Shown: in pieces, positions 1 through 9,199 of the stretch | Layout: each line of letters begins with the position of its first letter | How positions within the stretch are numbered: the stretch's first letter is position 1 | NCBI RefSeq assembly: GCF_000931465.1 | Contig: NZ_CP010892.1 | Coordinates: 6,781,388-6,845,387 of the forward strand | Direction: 5' to 3' | Length of the DNA: 64,000 nt | From: Pseudomonas sp. MRSN 12121 | GTDB taxonomy: Bacteria; Pseudomonadota; Gammaproteobacteria; Pseudomonadales; Pseudomonadaceae | Made by a program: the position numbers and the translations under genes | The notes under the pieces: model-generated | The model's input: only the letters and a program-made list of their open reading frames with translations | What the model was told of the DNA's origin: nothing | Database searches by the model: none

Positions 1-255
1 GGCGCGCTCGTAGAGGCTGAAGAAATCGGCGTTCTCGAAGGCCACCGGGTGCTTGAGCTCGATCAGCCGCACCACGATCGGCGACGGCCGCCCATTGAGG
101 TCCGGGTTGAGCTGGTCACTGGCGGTCAGCTTGAGGTTGAGCTTGGTCAGGGTCGAATACGGCGACAGCGTCGAGCAGCCGGCCAGCAACACCAGGGCGG
201 TCAGCGCGGCCAGCGTCTTGAGTAACAGGGTCGAGCAGCGAGACATGCGCATCAT
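1..255 (-). CDS. tssJ: Type VI secretion lipoprotein TssJ (partial, cut by window edge)
   Basis: Only the N-terminal 85 codons are present; the gene continues off the left edge. The start has a signal peptide ending in a lipobox (LLAGC) at about residues 24-28, so the mature protein should be an outer-membrane lipoprotein facing the periplasm. The following beta-rich sequence (YSTLTKLNLKLTASDQLNPD) fits TssJ, which anchors TssM/TssL to the outer membrane in the T6SS membrane complex. The ATG at 255 overlaps the tagH stop by 4 bases (ATGA). In-frame ATGs at 252 and 246 are alternatives. The gene order after tagH supports the call. Confidence 0.88.
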   Translation of the reverse strand, partial: MMRMSRCSTLLLKTLAALTALVLLAGCSTLSPYSTLTKLNLKLTASDQLNPDLNGRPSPIVVRLIELKHPVAFENADFFSLYERA

Positions 256-1445
256 CCTTGGTGTTCGGTGTGAAGGGTGGAGATCAGGCGGATCTGTTCT
301 TCGTAGGCCTGGGCGAAGTCGCGGGCCAGCAGGCGCTCGCTCCAGTCATCGTCCTGGCGCAGGGCCTGGTGGTAGCGGTTGTAGGCTCTCCAGCGACTGC
401 CGGAGGTGGCCAGCAGCGGCTTGTTGTCGCGCTCGAAACGCAGGGTCAGTTGCTGCGGCGAGAAATGCTCCAGGGTGCCGCGCACGGCCGCGCGGCTGGC
501 GGTCAGCAGCGCCACCTGGTGCGCCTGCAGATCGCGGAAGGCCCGGGAGATCGCCTGGTCGGCGGGCAGTTGGCCGGGCTTGTTGCCCTGCAGCAGGATG
601 CCCAGCGCCTCGCTGGCGTCCACGGCGAACTTGAGCGGGTTCTTGCTGCCGCCCTGGGCGGTGGTCAGGGCCAGGCGCAGCTCGTTTTTCAGCTCGCTGC
701 GGGTGCGCAGGCTCTGCTGCAGGCCGCCGATGCTTTGCTTGAGCAGGCGCGCGGCGTCGATCGCCAGGGCTTCGCGGGCGTCGTGGTCGAGACCCTTGAG
801 GTCCACCCCCAGCGCCGCGCCGAAATGCTCCCAGAAACCTTCGCGCTGGCGCTCCACCGGAGGCGGCTCGACGGGGGCCGGCGCCTCGGGCTGCGCCACC
901 AGTTCCGGCACCAGCAGGCTTTCCATGTCGATGCGCGCATAGTCGGCGCGCTGGCGTGGTTCCTGGCGCGGCGTGTTGAGCGCGGTCAGCTCGTCGATTT
1001 CCGAATACACCCGCTCCTGCTGGTCCAGCGCGTTGAGCGGATCGAGGTCAAGGAAGGCGTCATCGGGAATGATGCTGCCCGCGGCTTGCGGACGCCCGAC
1101 CTCGGTGTCGAAGGTCGCCGGGTCGCGTACCAGGCGTGCGCGGATCTCGAAATCCCCCAGCACATAGACGCTGCCGTGCTCGATGCGCTGCGGCTCGCCC
1201 TTGCGCAGGCGGGCGCCGCTGTCGCTGGCCTGGATGCCGTTGCTGCTGGTGTCGGTGAGGAAAAACACCCCGTCGCGGTAGCTGACGATCGCGTGGTGAT
1301 TGGACAGGTGGCGCTTGCGGTCCGGAATGATCCAGTCGCAATCCTCTCCCCGCCCGATCACGCCGCCGGCCTGCTTGAAGGTTTTGCTGCTCAACTCCGT
1401 GGGCACGAACTGCTTGGTGTTCAGCATTTCGAAAACCAGTTCCAT
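252..1445 (-). CDS. tagH: T6SS-associated FHA-domain protein TagH/Fha
   Basis: 397 aa. An FHA domain lies at about residues 20-95, with GRGEDCDW, the RHLSNHHA turn and the DTSSNG loop typical of phosphothreonine binding. A Pro/Glu-rich linker is followed by the conserved C-terminal TagH region (residues 205-397). In T6SS clusters Fha is a scaffold of the threonine-phosphorylation or assembly switch. I chose ATG 1445 because AAGGAG lies 7 bases upstream and the protein then begins MELVFEML; an ORF extension to 1466 would overlap the preceding lipoprotein gene. It sits between the small lipoprotein and tssJ, as fha2 does in H2-T6SS. Confidence 0.9.
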   Translation of the reverse strand: MELVFEMLNTKQFVPTELSSKTFKQAGGVIGRGEDCDWIIPDRKRHLSNHHAIVSYRDGVFFLTDTSSNGIQASDSGARLRKGEPQRIEHGSVYVLGDFEIRARLVRDPATFDTEVGRPQAAGSIIPDDAFLDLDPLNALDQQERVYSEIDELTALNTPRQEPRQRADYARIDMESLLVPELVAQPEAPAPVEPPPVERQREGFWEHFGAALGVDLKGLDHDAREALAIDAARLLKQSIGGLQQSLRTRSELKNELRLALTTAQGGSKNPLKFAVDASEALGILLQGNKPGQLPADQAISRAFRDLQAHQVALLTASRAAVRGTLEHFSPQQLTLRFERDNKPLLATSGSRWRAYNRYHQALRQDDDWSERLLARDFAQAYEEQIRLISTLHTEHQG

Positions 1446-1462
1446 GATGATGCTCCTTGCGG

Positions 1463-1603
1463 TCACTTGCCGCGATTGACCGCCTGCGGATCACCCAATG
1501 GGCGATAGGTGTTGTCGTTGAATTTGTAATTGCCGCTACAGCCGCCGAGGCCGCTGAGAACGACCAGGGCCAGCAGGACGGCTTGCCAGTGACGAACAGA
1601 CAT
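1463..1603 (-). CDS. Small lipoprotein of the T6SS operon (46 aa)
   Basis: A 46-residue protein beginning MSVRHWQAVLLALVV with a lipobox LGGC near residue 22-25, then a short polar tail ending in AVNRGK. The start has GGAGA about 7 bases upstream. It stops 17 bases before the tagH start. A comparable very short gene lies between sfa2 and fha2 in P. aeruginosa H2-T6SS (established order), so this is probably its counterpart. The function is unknown to me. The mature peptide is only about 22 residues, small for a structural lipoprotein. Confidence 0.72.
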   Translation of the reverse strand: MSVRHWQAVLLALVVLSGLGGCSGNYKFNDNTYRPLGDPQAVNRGK

Positions 1604-1698
1604 CAGAGGGTCTCCATGGATAGACAATGCACAAAGCGCCGACCCTGACGGACGACGCTTAGAGAAACGAAACAGGCGCTGGGGGAAGTCATGCCGCG

Positions 1699-3216
1699 CT
1701 ATCCCTCGAAGTCGCCAAGATTGATATTCAGCCGCCCCAGCCGGTACAGCAGCGTGCGCCTGGGCAGCCCCAGTTCGCGGGCCGCCAGGGTCTGGTTGCC
1801 GTCGTTCTTGCGCAGGCAGTCGAGCAACAGGTGACGCTCGACCTTTTCCAGGCGCTCGCGCAGGTTCAGCCCGGGCTCCTCCGGCAGCGCCTCGCTGCTC
1901 AGGGAAAAATGCTCGGCCAGCAGCTCGCCGCCCTCGCACAGCAATACCGCGCGCTCGACCAGGCCCTTGAGTTCGCGCACGTTGCCCGGGAAGGTGTAGC
2001 CCGACAGGTGATTGAGGGCGGTGTCCGACCAGCTCACCGGGTCGCGCTGCAAGAAGGCGCAGGCCTTGTCGGCGAAGTGCCGGGCCAGGGCGAGGATGTC
2101 GCCGTCGCGCTGGCGCAGGGCCGGCAGCTCGATCGGGAACTGCGCCAGGCGGTAGTACAGGTCCTCGCGGAACTTGCCTTCGCTGACCAGAACCGCCAGG
2201 TCGCGGTGGGTCGCGGCGATGATGCGCACGTCGATCTTGTGGGTGTCGTTGGAGCCCAGCGGACGGATCTCGCCCTCCTGCAACACGCGCAACAGCTTGG
2301 CCTGCAGCGACAGGGGCATGTCGCCGATCTCATCGAGCAACAGGGTGCCGCCGTTGGCCGCGTCGAACAGCCCCGGACGATCACGGTCGGCGCCGGTGAA
2401 GGCGCCCTTGCGATAGCCGAACAGCTCGCTTTCCAGCAGGTTCTCCGGGAACGCCGCGCAGTTCTGCACGATGAACGCCTGGGAGCGCCGCGGGCCGTAG
2501 TCGTGGATGGCCCGCGCCACCACTTCCTTGCCGGTGCCGGTCTCGCCGCGCAGCAATACGGTGTAGGGGCTGTGCAGCACCTTGCTGATCAGCTGGTAGG
2601 TCTGGCGCATGGCCGCGCTGTTGCCGATCAGCCCATAGCCGCTGGCACCCACCGGCGAGCTGGCCACCGGCGGCGTTTCGCCCACCGGACGACGCAGGCG
2701 TTGCAGCAGGTGCAGCTGGCCAAGCACGAACGACCCCAGTTGGCCCATGGAGTCGGCAAAGACCTGCAGGTCGACGTGCTCGCGGCTGGCACACAGCAGC
2801 AGGCCCTCGACGGCCTTTTGCGGGTTCACCAGCGGCACGCACAACAGCGATTGCCAGGGCGTGTCGCGCACGGGCAGGAAACTGGTTTCGTGCAGGCTGC
2901 CGCTCAAGCCCACCAGGCTCACCACGCGGTTTTGGCACAGGGCGAACTGCAGCAGTTGTTCACCGTTGTAATCCGCCGGCAGGCTCGCCGCTTCCCGCGG
3001 TTGCAGGAGGCCGCCCAGGCACTCGGCGCTCAGGCCCAGCCGGGTATGAGTGGCGTCCAGCAGGTACAGCTGGCTCAGCTCGCAGCCGCTGAGCCCGGCC
3101 ACCCCGCGCACGAAATCGCCCAGCAGCGCGGCGCCGTCGGCCGCCCGCGACAAGCTGGCGAATTGCGCCAGCAGCGCCTCGGCGTAGATCAGCGGTTGCG
3201 GTACACGAGTGAACAT
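1699..3216 (-). CDS. Sigma54-dependent activator of the T6SS operon (Sfa/VasH type)
   Basis: 505 aa in three parts. An N-terminal GAF-like sensory region covers about residues 20-175. The AAA+ core has Walker A GETGTGKE, the sigma54-contacting GAFTGA loop and Walker B GGTLLLDEI. A Fis-type HTH lies at the C-terminus (NQTLAARELGLPRRTLLYRL). It belongs to the bacterial enhancer-binding proteins that open sigma54 promoters, and within T6SS clusters it is the VasH/Sfa2 type. ATG 3216 has GAGG 8 bases upstream and begins 10 bases after the clpV stop; a GTG at 3225 is less likely. I could not find a clear -24/-12 element upstream of tssA. Confidence 0.92.
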   Translation of the reverse strand: MFTRVPQPLIYAEALLAQFASLSRAADGAALLGDFVRGVAGLSGCELSQLYLLDATHTRLGLSAECLGGLLQPREAASLPADYNGEQLLQFALCQNRVVSLVGLSGSLHETSFLPVRDTPWQSLLCVPLVNPQKAVEGLLLCASREHVDLQVFADSMGQLGSFVLGQLHLLQRLRRPVGETPPVASSPVGASGYGLIGNSAAMRQTYQLISKVLHSPYTVLLRGETGTGKEVVARAIHDYGPRRSQAFIVQNCAAFPENLLESELFGYRKGAFTGADRDRPGLFDAANGGTLLLDEIGDMPLSLQAKLLRVLQEGEIRPLGSNDTHKIDVRIIAATHRDLAVLVSEGKFREDLYYRLAQFPIELPALRQRDGDILALARHFADKACAFLQRDPVSWSDTALNHLSGYTFPGNVRELKGLVERAVLLCEGGELLAEHFSLSSEALPEEPGLNLRERLEKVERHLLLDCLRKNDGNQTLAARELGLPRRTLLYRLGRLNINLGDFEG

Positions 3217-3226
3217 CACACCCACC

Positions 3227-5881
3227 TCAGGCGAACTCGCAGGTCACGCTGCCGCTGCTGTCGAGCGTCGCGTGCACGCGCTTGAGGGTCTCGCCGCTGG
3301 CCATGGCGTCCAGCAGGCGGTCGGCCACCAGCGGCAGGACGTGCAAGTCGAGCAGATGGTCGATCAGGCGCGCGCCGCTTTCGCTCTGGGTGCAGCGTTC
3401 CGCCAGGTGATCCACCAGGTTCTGGCAGTGGCTGAAATCCAGCTGACGCCGGTTCAGGCGCTCGCCCAGGCGACCCAGCTTGATTTCGATCAGCTCGCGC
3501 AGTACCGGGCCGCCCACCGGGTAGTACGGCACCACGCGCATGCGCGCCAGCAGCGCTGGCTTGAAGTGCTTGCTCAGGACCGGGCGGATGGTTTCTTCCA
3601 GGGTCTCGGCGCTCGGCCGCTCGCCGTTCTCGCACAGCGCGGCGATGCGGTCGCTGGCCAGGTTCGAGGTCATCAGGATCAGGGTGTTGCGGAAGTCGAT
3701 CTCGCGCCCTTCGCCGTCGTTGGCCACGCCCTTGTCGAAGATCTGATAGAACAGGTTGAGCACGTCCGGGTCGGCCTTCTCGACTTCATCGAGCAGCACC
3801 ACCGAATACGGCTTCTGCCGCACCGCCTCGGTGAGCATGCCGCCTTCGCCGTAGCCGACGTAGCCGGGCGGCGCGCCGATCAGGCGCGACACGGTGTGCT
3901 TCTCCTGGAACTCGGACATGTTGATGGTGGTGATAAAGCGATCGCCGCCGTACAGCAGGTCGGCCAGGGCCAGGGCGGTTTCGGTCTTGCCGACGCCGCT
4001 CGGGCCCACCAGCAGGAACACGCCCACCGGCGCGTCCGGCTTGTTCAGGCCGGCGGCGGTGGCGCGCATCGAGCGGTCCAGGGCATGCACCGCCTGTTCC
4101 TGGCCACGGATCCGTGCGCGCAGGTCGGTGGCGAAGCTTGCCACCTTGGCGTTGTGTTCACGGGCCAGCTGCGCCAGCGGCACGCCGGTCCAGGCGCTGA
4201 TCACCTCGGCCACCAGGCGCGGGCAGACTTCGAAGCTGACCAGGCGCTCCTTGGCCTGCGCCGCGGTCAGGGCGCTGTGGGTCTGGTGCAGTTCGGCTTC
4301 CAGCGCTTCGACGCTCTGGCCTTCCTCGACGTCGGCGGCGAGGGTTTCGATCACCGTGCCTTCGGCGTCTTCCTCGACGCTGATCACCGGCTCGAGCGCC
4401 GCGGCCTCGCGCGCCTTGGCCAGTTGCTGGCGCAGTTGCAACAGGCGCTCGGCCAGCTGCTTCTGCTCGGTCCACAGGCTTTCCAGGGCAACCTTTTCGC
4501 TTTCGGCCTCGTCCAGGCGCGCCTCCAGCGCCTCCAGGGCTTCCTGGTCGATCGCCAGGCCGGCTTCGGCGTCGCGGCGCAAGGCCTGGCGCTGACGACC
4601 ACCCTCGGCCAGTTCACCGCGCAGGCGCTCCAGGCTTTCCGGGGCGGCAGCAAGGCTGATGCGCACCCGGGCGCAGGCGGTATCGAGCACGTCCACGGCC
4701 TTGTCCGGCAGCTGGCGGCCGGCCAGGTAGCGGGCCGAGAGTTCGGCCGCGGACACCACCGCGTCATCACGCAGGTAGATACCGTGGCTCTTCTCGTAGA
4801 CCTGGGCCAGGCCACGCAGGATGGTCACCGCCTCGCTGACGGTCGGCTCGTGCAACTGTACCGGCTGGAAGCGCCGGGCCAGGGCCGGGTCTTTCTCGAA
4901 GTATTTCTTGTACTCGGCCCAGGTGGTGGCGGCGATGGTGCGCAGTTCGCCACGGGCCAGCGCCGGTTTGAGCAGGTTGGCCGCGTCGGAACCGCCGGCA
5001 TTGCCACCGGCGCCGATCAGGGTGTGGGCTTCGTCGATGAACAGGATGATCGGCTTGGGCGAGGCCTTGACCTCGTCGATCACGCCCTTGAGGCGGCGCT
5101 CGAACTCACCCTTGACGCTGGCGCCGGCCTGCAACAGGCCCATGTCCAGCGCCAGCAGTTCGACGCCCTTGAGCACCTGCGGCACCTCGCCGGCGGCGAT
5201 GCGCGAAGCCAGGCCTTCGACCACCGCGGTTTTACCCACGCCGGCCTCGCCGACCACGATCGGGTTGTTCTTGCGCCGCCGGGCGAGGATGTCGACCATC
5301 TGGCGGATCGCGCCGTCGCGGCACAGCACCGGGTCGAGCTTGCCCTCGCGGGCCTGCTGGGTCAGGTTGTGGGTGAAGCGCTGCAACAACGATTCACCAG
5401 GCGCGGCGGGCTTGCCGCTGGCCGGTTCTTCCTTCTGCGACAGGGCAAAGCCTTTCAAGCGTTCAATGTTGAGCTTGGCCAGCAGCGGCTGGTAACGGCT
5501 CCCGGCATAACGCAGCGGGTTGCGCAGCAGCGCGAGGATCAGCGCCGCCTGCTCGACCTGGCTCTGGCCCAGTTCGAGGTTGGCCACCAGCAAGGCGTCC
5601 TGCAGCCACTGCACCAGTTCCGGGGCGAACACCGGGTTGCGCGAGGCGCTGTGCTCGACCCGCGATTGCAGGGCCGCGCTCAGCTCGCCGGCATCCACCT
5701 CGGCGTCCTGCAGCGCACGGGCGAGCAGGCCTTGCGGGCGCTCCAGCAGGCCCAGCAACAGGTCCTCGACGAGGATCTTGCTGCCGCCCCGGGCGACACA
5801 GCGTTCGGCGGAGCTTTCCAGGTCGCGGCGGGTCTCAGCGTCCAGCGCCTGGATCAATTGCTGCAGGTCTACGTTGATCAT
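3227..5881 (-). CDS. clpV: T6SS sheath-disassembly ATPase ClpV (TssH)
   Basis: 884 aa Clp/Hsp100 family protein. A Clp N domain (1-150) is followed by AAA-1 with Walker A GEAGVGKT and Walker B ILFIDEAHT, a coiled-coil middle domain (about 410-530, Leu/Glu/Gln/Ala-rich), AAA-2 with GPSGVGKT and VVLLDEVEKA, and a ClpB-D2-small C-terminal domain. ClpV binds contracted TssB/TssC sheaths in the cytoplasm and recycles them. The chosen ATG gives MINVDLQQLIQALD with AAGGA about 8 bases upstream. The T6SS position identifies it as ClpV rather than ClpB. Confidence 0.95.
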   Translation of the reverse strand: MINVDLQQLIQALDAETRRDLESSAERCVARGGSKILVEDLLLGLLERPQGLLARALQDAEVDAGELSAALQSRVEHSASRNPVFAPELVQWLQDALLVANLELGQSQVEQAALILALLRNPLRYAGSRYQPLLAKLNIERLKGFALSQKEEPASGKPAAPGESLLQRFTHNLTQQAREGKLDPVLCRDGAIRQMVDILARRRKNNPIVVGEAGVGKTAVVEGLASRIAAGEVPQVLKGVELLALDMGLLQAGASVKGEFERRLKGVIDEVKASPKPIILFIDEAHTLIGAGGNAGGSDAANLLKPALARGELRTIAATTWAEYKKYFEKDPALARRFQPVQLHEPTVSEAVTILRGLAQVYEKSHGIYLRDDAVVSAAELSARYLAGRQLPDKAVDVLDTACARVRISLAAAPESLERLRGELAEGGRQRQALRRDAEAGLAIDQEALEALEARLDEAESEKVALESLWTEQKQLAERLLQLRQQLAKAREAAALEPVISVEEDAEGTVIETLAADVEEGQSVEALEAELHQTHSALTAAQAKERLVSFEVCPRLVAEVISAWTGVPLAQLAREHNAKVASFATDLRARIRGQEQAVHALDRSMRATAAGLNKPDAPVGVFLLVGPSGVGKTETALALADLLYGGDRFITTINMSEFQEKHTVSRLIGAPPGYVGYGEGGMLTEAVRQKPYSVVLLDEVEKADPDVLNLFYQIFDKGVANDGEGREIDFRNTLILMTSNLASDRIAALCENGERPSAETLEETIRPVLSKHFKPALLARMRVVPYYPVGGPVLRELIEIKLGRLGERLNRRQLDFSHCQNLVDHLAERCTQSESGARLIDHLLDLHVLPLVADRLLDAMASGETLKRVHATLDSSGSVTCEFA

Positions 5882-5892
5882 GTCATCTGTCC

Positions 5893-6900
5893 TTAATGAA
5901 TTTTGCTGCCCAGGGTCACCACGCCGTCCGCGCGTTCGCGGCCCAGCCAACTGGTCCACCCGAGGCGACAGGCGTTCTGCTCACCGATGCGCAGTTCGCG
6001 GATTTCTTCCTGGCGCAGGACCAGGCGAATGTCGTAGTCCAGCGGGTCACGCAGGGTGAACCGCACCAGCGCGCACAACGGCTGGTAGCCGAAACCGATC
6101 GGCAGGAATTCGTGGAAGCGTTGCCAGTCGAGCTGGCGGATATGGATGCGGAACTTGCCGCTGCGGTCGCGCACCCGCTCGCCCAGCACCAGGTCCTCGC
6201 CCAGCTGGCTGTTGGCGCGGCCCAGGCGGTTGCGCTGCTCTTCGAGAATCTCCACCCGGCGCTCGATGCATTGCTCGATCACCAGGTCCGCGTGCTTGAA
6301 GTAGTAGCGCAGCACGGCCTCGATCAGCGCCGCCGAGTGGGCGCGCAGGCTGAGCAGGCCCAGGTACGGCAGCAGGCGTTTCCAGTTCAGCTCCTTGGCC
6401 TTGCGGATGTCTTCGCCGCCCAGGCCGATCAGGGCGAACAGCTGGGCGGAGAACGGGTCGATGGCACCGCTCTTGAAGCTGGCGCGGTAGCGGTACTTGC
6501 GCCAGATCGGCAGCATCAGCCGCTGCAGGCGATGGTGGAACAGGTCGAGGAAATTGCGGGTCGGGTTGCCGTCCTCGCTGTCGCCCAGGGCCTGCTCGCC
6601 GTAGAACGCCGGCAACGGCGAACCGGAGCCGAACAGCCCGATCAGGTTGAAACGCAGGCGCGCGCGCATCTGCCCGTGCTCTTCGAAAAACTCCACGCGA
6701 TCGACATCGCTGCCGGGGAAACCCAGGCTCGGGTTGGCCTGGAATTCCAGCTGGTCGTAGAGATCCTCTTCGCTCAGGCCCGGGTGCGAGTCGCGCAGCC
6801 GGTCCACTACCAGCAACACGGCCTGGAACAGCGAGTACTCGCGGATGACCCGGGTCAGCCCGCTTAGAGCAGGGGCTGAAGCCCCATGCGTGGTGTCCAT
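5893..6900 (-). CDS. tssG: T6SS baseplate subunit TssG
   Basis: 335 aa, the usual length of TssG (VasB/ImpH family). The N-terminal region (LTRVIREYSLFQAVLLVVDRL) and the central segment with ARLRFNLIGLFGSGSPLPAFYGE and FLDLFHHRL are typical. TssG forms the cytoplasmic baseplate wedge with TssF, TssE and TssK. Its start lies 37 bases inside the end of tssF, so the two are probably translationally coupled. The stop is 11 bases before clpV. Confidence 0.94.
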   Translation of the reverse strand: MDTTHGASAPALSGLTRVIREYSLFQAVLLVVDRLRDSHPGLSEEDLYDQLEFQANPSLGFPGSDVDRVEFFEEHGQMRARLRFNLIGLFGSGSPLPAFYGEQALGDSEDGNPTRNFLDLFHHRLQRLMLPIWRKYRYRASFKSGAIDPFSAQLFALIGLGGEDIRKAKELNWKRLLPYLGLLSLRAHSAALIEAVLRYYFKHADLVIEQCIERRVEILEEQRNRLGRANSQLGEDLVLGERVRDRSGKFRIHIRQLDWQRFHEFLPIGFGYQPLCALVRFTLRDPLDYDIRLVLRQEEIRELRIGEQNACRLGWTSWLGRERADGVVTLGSKIH

Positions 6901-8651
6901 TGGTACACCTCTCCCTGTGTACTTTTTACCCGCAGCTCGTGGTACGAGTTGAGACTGGCGTAAAGAGCGAAAAACTCGTTGAGAACCGAAGCGAAGACGA
7001 ACATGTCGCCCTCACCGATATAGCCTTCCGGATCGATGGTCAGCTCGGTGCGCAAGCCACGCAGCGGCAGGCCCCGGTGCAGCCGGTCGACATGCTCGTG
7101 GCGGATCGACTTGAGCCCGCCCAGCAAGCGCTTGCTGACCTTTTCCAGGTGCTGGTCGTAGTACCGCGGCAGGTCGTAGGTCTCGAGGATCACCTTGAGC
7201 GCATCGACGTTGGCCAGTGACAGGTAGTTGAGCGACATGTTGCTGATCAGCTTCCACAGGAAATCGCGGTTCAGCGGCGGCGCGTAACTCGAGGTGGCCG
7301 GGGTGATATTGCGGAAGCTGAGGAACTCCGGGGTTTCCTCGCACGCCTGGTTGATCTGGCCCAGCTTGAGCCGGCGCGGCAGGTTCTGGTTGGTGCAGGT
7401 CAACTCGATGGACAGGGTTTCGTGGGCCTCGGTATGGCGGATACCGAAGCTCAGGTAGGTGTCCAGGCCGTCGTGCAGCAGCGAGGAACGCTGGCGGATG
7501 CTGTAGTGCGGGCGGCTTTGCGGCACGTCGAAACTCGGGTCGTGCTCGAAGGACTCGAACGGCACATATTCCTGGTAACCCAGGCCACCCGGCTTCCAGC
7601 CGGTCACGCCTTCCACCGAGAACACACCGCAGTTTTCCAGGTCGTACTCGGCCGGCAGCAGCAGGTATTCGTCCTGCTTGCCATCGAGGCGGATCGGCAG
7701 GGCATCGTGCTTGAACAGGTTGGCGATCGGCGTGCAGTACAGCTTCACGTTGTCCAGGGTCGGGCGCAGGCGCTGGATGCCGCTCTTGCGAATGTCGAAG
7801 CGCACTTCCAGGCCGTGCAACTGCTTGAGGGTCTCTTCCGGCAGCGCCTTGAGCAAGTCGAGGCCGTTCAGGTCGACGAACAGGAACTTGTCCTGGAAGG
7901 CGAAATACTCCTGCAGGTAGCGATAGCCGCGGAAGGTGTTCAGCGGATACGGGATCAACGCCTCCTCTTCGGCGAACCCCACCGGCTGCACGCGGTTGCC
8001 CGGCATCTTGAACGACATGGCGTCGCCGTTGACCCCGGGGAATGGCCTGCCATCCATGCCCAGCGGCACCAGCTCGATGCCTTCGAGGTTGCGCAGCAGG
8101 CTCAGGTAGAGCATCTGGCTGATGTAGCGCTCGCCGGCCAGGTGCAGGCGCAGGCGGCTCAGGTTCAGCTCGCCGAGGTGACCGTCGCAGCTCATCTCCA
8201 GGCGCAGGCTGAGCAACGCGCCATCGCCTTTCACCGAATAATTCAGCGCCGTCAGGTCCAGCGGCAGGACCTCGGTCGGATAACAGGTGCGGAAGCGGCA
8301 GCGCACCTCATCGATCGGCTCGCTCTCCACCGGCGTGTCGCGCTCCACCCGCAGGGCCGGCCCGGACTGCTTCAGCGGGTCGAACTGGAGGATGCTGAAC
8401 GCCGGCAGCGGCCGCATGTAGTTGGGCCACAACAGGTGCATCAGCGAATGGCTCAGCTCCGGCAGCTCGTCGTCGAGCTTCTGCCGCAGGCGGCCGGTGA
8501 GGAAGGCGAAACCTTCGAGCAGACGCTCCACATCCGGGTCCCGCCCGGCCTGGCCGAGAAACGGCGCCAGGGCCGGACTACGCTCGGCGAAACGGCGACC
8601 CAGCTGGCGCAGCGCGGTGAGTTCGCTTTGGTAGTAGTGGTTAAAGGACAC
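6864..8651 (-). CDS. tssF: T6SS baseplate subunit TssF
   Basis: 595 aa, standard length for TssF (VasA/ImpG). It begins MSFNHYYQSELTALRQLGRRFAERSPALAPFLG, with the family signature DPDVERLLEGFAFLTGRLRQKLDDELPEL at about residues 35-65 and LWPNYMRPLPAFSILQF after it. It is the main wedge protein of the T6SS baseplate. The start follows a 203-bp non-coding gap after the candidate immunity gene, unusual in an otherwise tightly packed operon, and marks where the cargo cassette ends. Confidence 0.95.
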   Translation of the reverse strand: MSFNHYYQSELTALRQLGRRFAERSPALAPFLGQAGRDPDVERLLEGFAFLTGRLRQKLDDELPELSHSLMHLLWPNYMRPLPAFSILQFDPLKQSGPALRVERDTPVESEPIDEVRCRFRTCYPTEVLPLDLTALNYSVKGDGALLSLRLEMSCDGHLGELNLSRLRLHLAGERYISQMLYLSLLRNLEGIELVPLGMDGRPFPGVNGDAMSFKMPGNRVQPVGFAEEEALIPYPLNTFRGYRYLQEYFAFQDKFLFVDLNGLDLLKALPEETLKQLHGLEVRFDIRKSGIQRLRPTLDNVKLYCTPIANLFKHDALPIRLDGKQDEYLLLPAEYDLENCGVFSVEGVTGWKPGGLGYQEYVPFESFEHDPSFDVPQSRPHYSIRQRSSLLHDGLDTYLSFGIRHTEAHETLSIELTCTNQNLPRRLKLGQINQACEETPEFLSFRNITPATSSYAPPLNRDFLWKLISNMSLNYLSLANVDALKVILETYDLPRYYDQHLEKVSKRLLGGLKSIRHEHVDRLHRGLPLRGLRTELTIDPEGYIGEGDMFVFASVLNEFFALYASLNSYHELRVKSTQGEVYQWTPRMGLQPLL

Positions 8652-8854
8652 GGGTTACCTGCCTGGTAATGGATCTCACGAAAAAACCGTCCTGGAGGGC
8701 GCCGCGATGACTGGCGTCGGCCCCTTAGAAAAACTCATGGGCCACCCATGGCTCGCACCGACGAGGCTTGCGCCGCTGAAAGTTTTCGGAAAAAGCCCCG
8801 CGCAAGCCAAAGTACAAAGGCGCACAAACAACGCTCTTTCCGGCCAAATGCTTT
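8652..8854 (-). other. Non-coding gap between cargo cassette and tssF
   Basis: 203 bp separate the immunity stop from the tssF start, whereas neighbouring operon genes are 10-40 bases apart or overlap. An open frame of about 60 codons starts at 8858 inside the immunity stop, but it has no ribosome binding site and no recognisable sequence. The stretch could be a scar of cassette insertion or the remains of an earlier immunity gene. I see no promoter or terminator that I can defend. Confidence 0.4.
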
Positions 8855-9199
8855 TCACTGTGCGCTACCTTTCTGGGCACTACACCAAGTGGTGTAGTCC
8901 TGCCGGTTAAACATCGGACAATCATTCGACTTGGAAATAAACAGATAAGGACTCGACGACTCGTAAGAGAAGTAATAATAATTTTTGCGGTCTTGGCCAT
9001 ATATCCAGTAATTCGACGACCCCTGATTTATTTCATAAGGCTCGAATGAAAAAATCGACGATTGCGCAGGAATAAAGTTGTCGCGATCCATCAACATCAT
9101 AAAAGCGTTGGAAAACAGATTCGTGGCCGCCAGCAGCACTAGAACTGCAGCGACAACAACCCATTTGCTAATCCTTGCGGGAGACCATTTATTTTTCAT
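8855..9199 (-). CDS. Candidate T6SS immunity protein, membrane-anchored periplasmic
   Basis: 114 aa. One N-terminal transmembrane segment (about residues 11-30, WVVVAAVLVLLAATNLFS) follows a positively charged start, so the roughly 80-residue tail should face the periplasm. The tail is rich in Tyr, Ser and Phe (YYYFSYESSS) and has two Cys (in NDCPMF and TTWCSA) that could pair. I do not recognise the family. Its start codon lies inside the last 11 bases of the upstream candidate effector gene. Direct coupling, membrane anchoring and the cell-wall theme of the partner suggest a periplasmic immunity factor. G+C over 8941-9060 is about 39% by my count, far below the flanking tss genes, a sign of transfer. 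Confidence 0.6.
   Translation of the reverse strand: MKNKWSPARISKWVVVAAVLVLLAATNLFSNAFMMLMDRDNFIPAQSSIFSFEPYEINQGSSNYWIYGQDRKNYYYFSYESSSPYLFISKSNDCPMFNRQDYTTWCSAQKGSAQ

Noticed and set aside
3209..5896. Very long open frame on the plus strand opposite clpV
   Set aside because: It mirrors the codon pattern of clpV, has no recognisable domain and is the usual antisense shadow of GC-rich coding DNA.
8676..8858. About 60-codon frame overlapping the immunity stop
   Set aside because: No ribosome binding site, no recognisable sequence, and an equally long frame in another phase; kept only as an unexplained gap.
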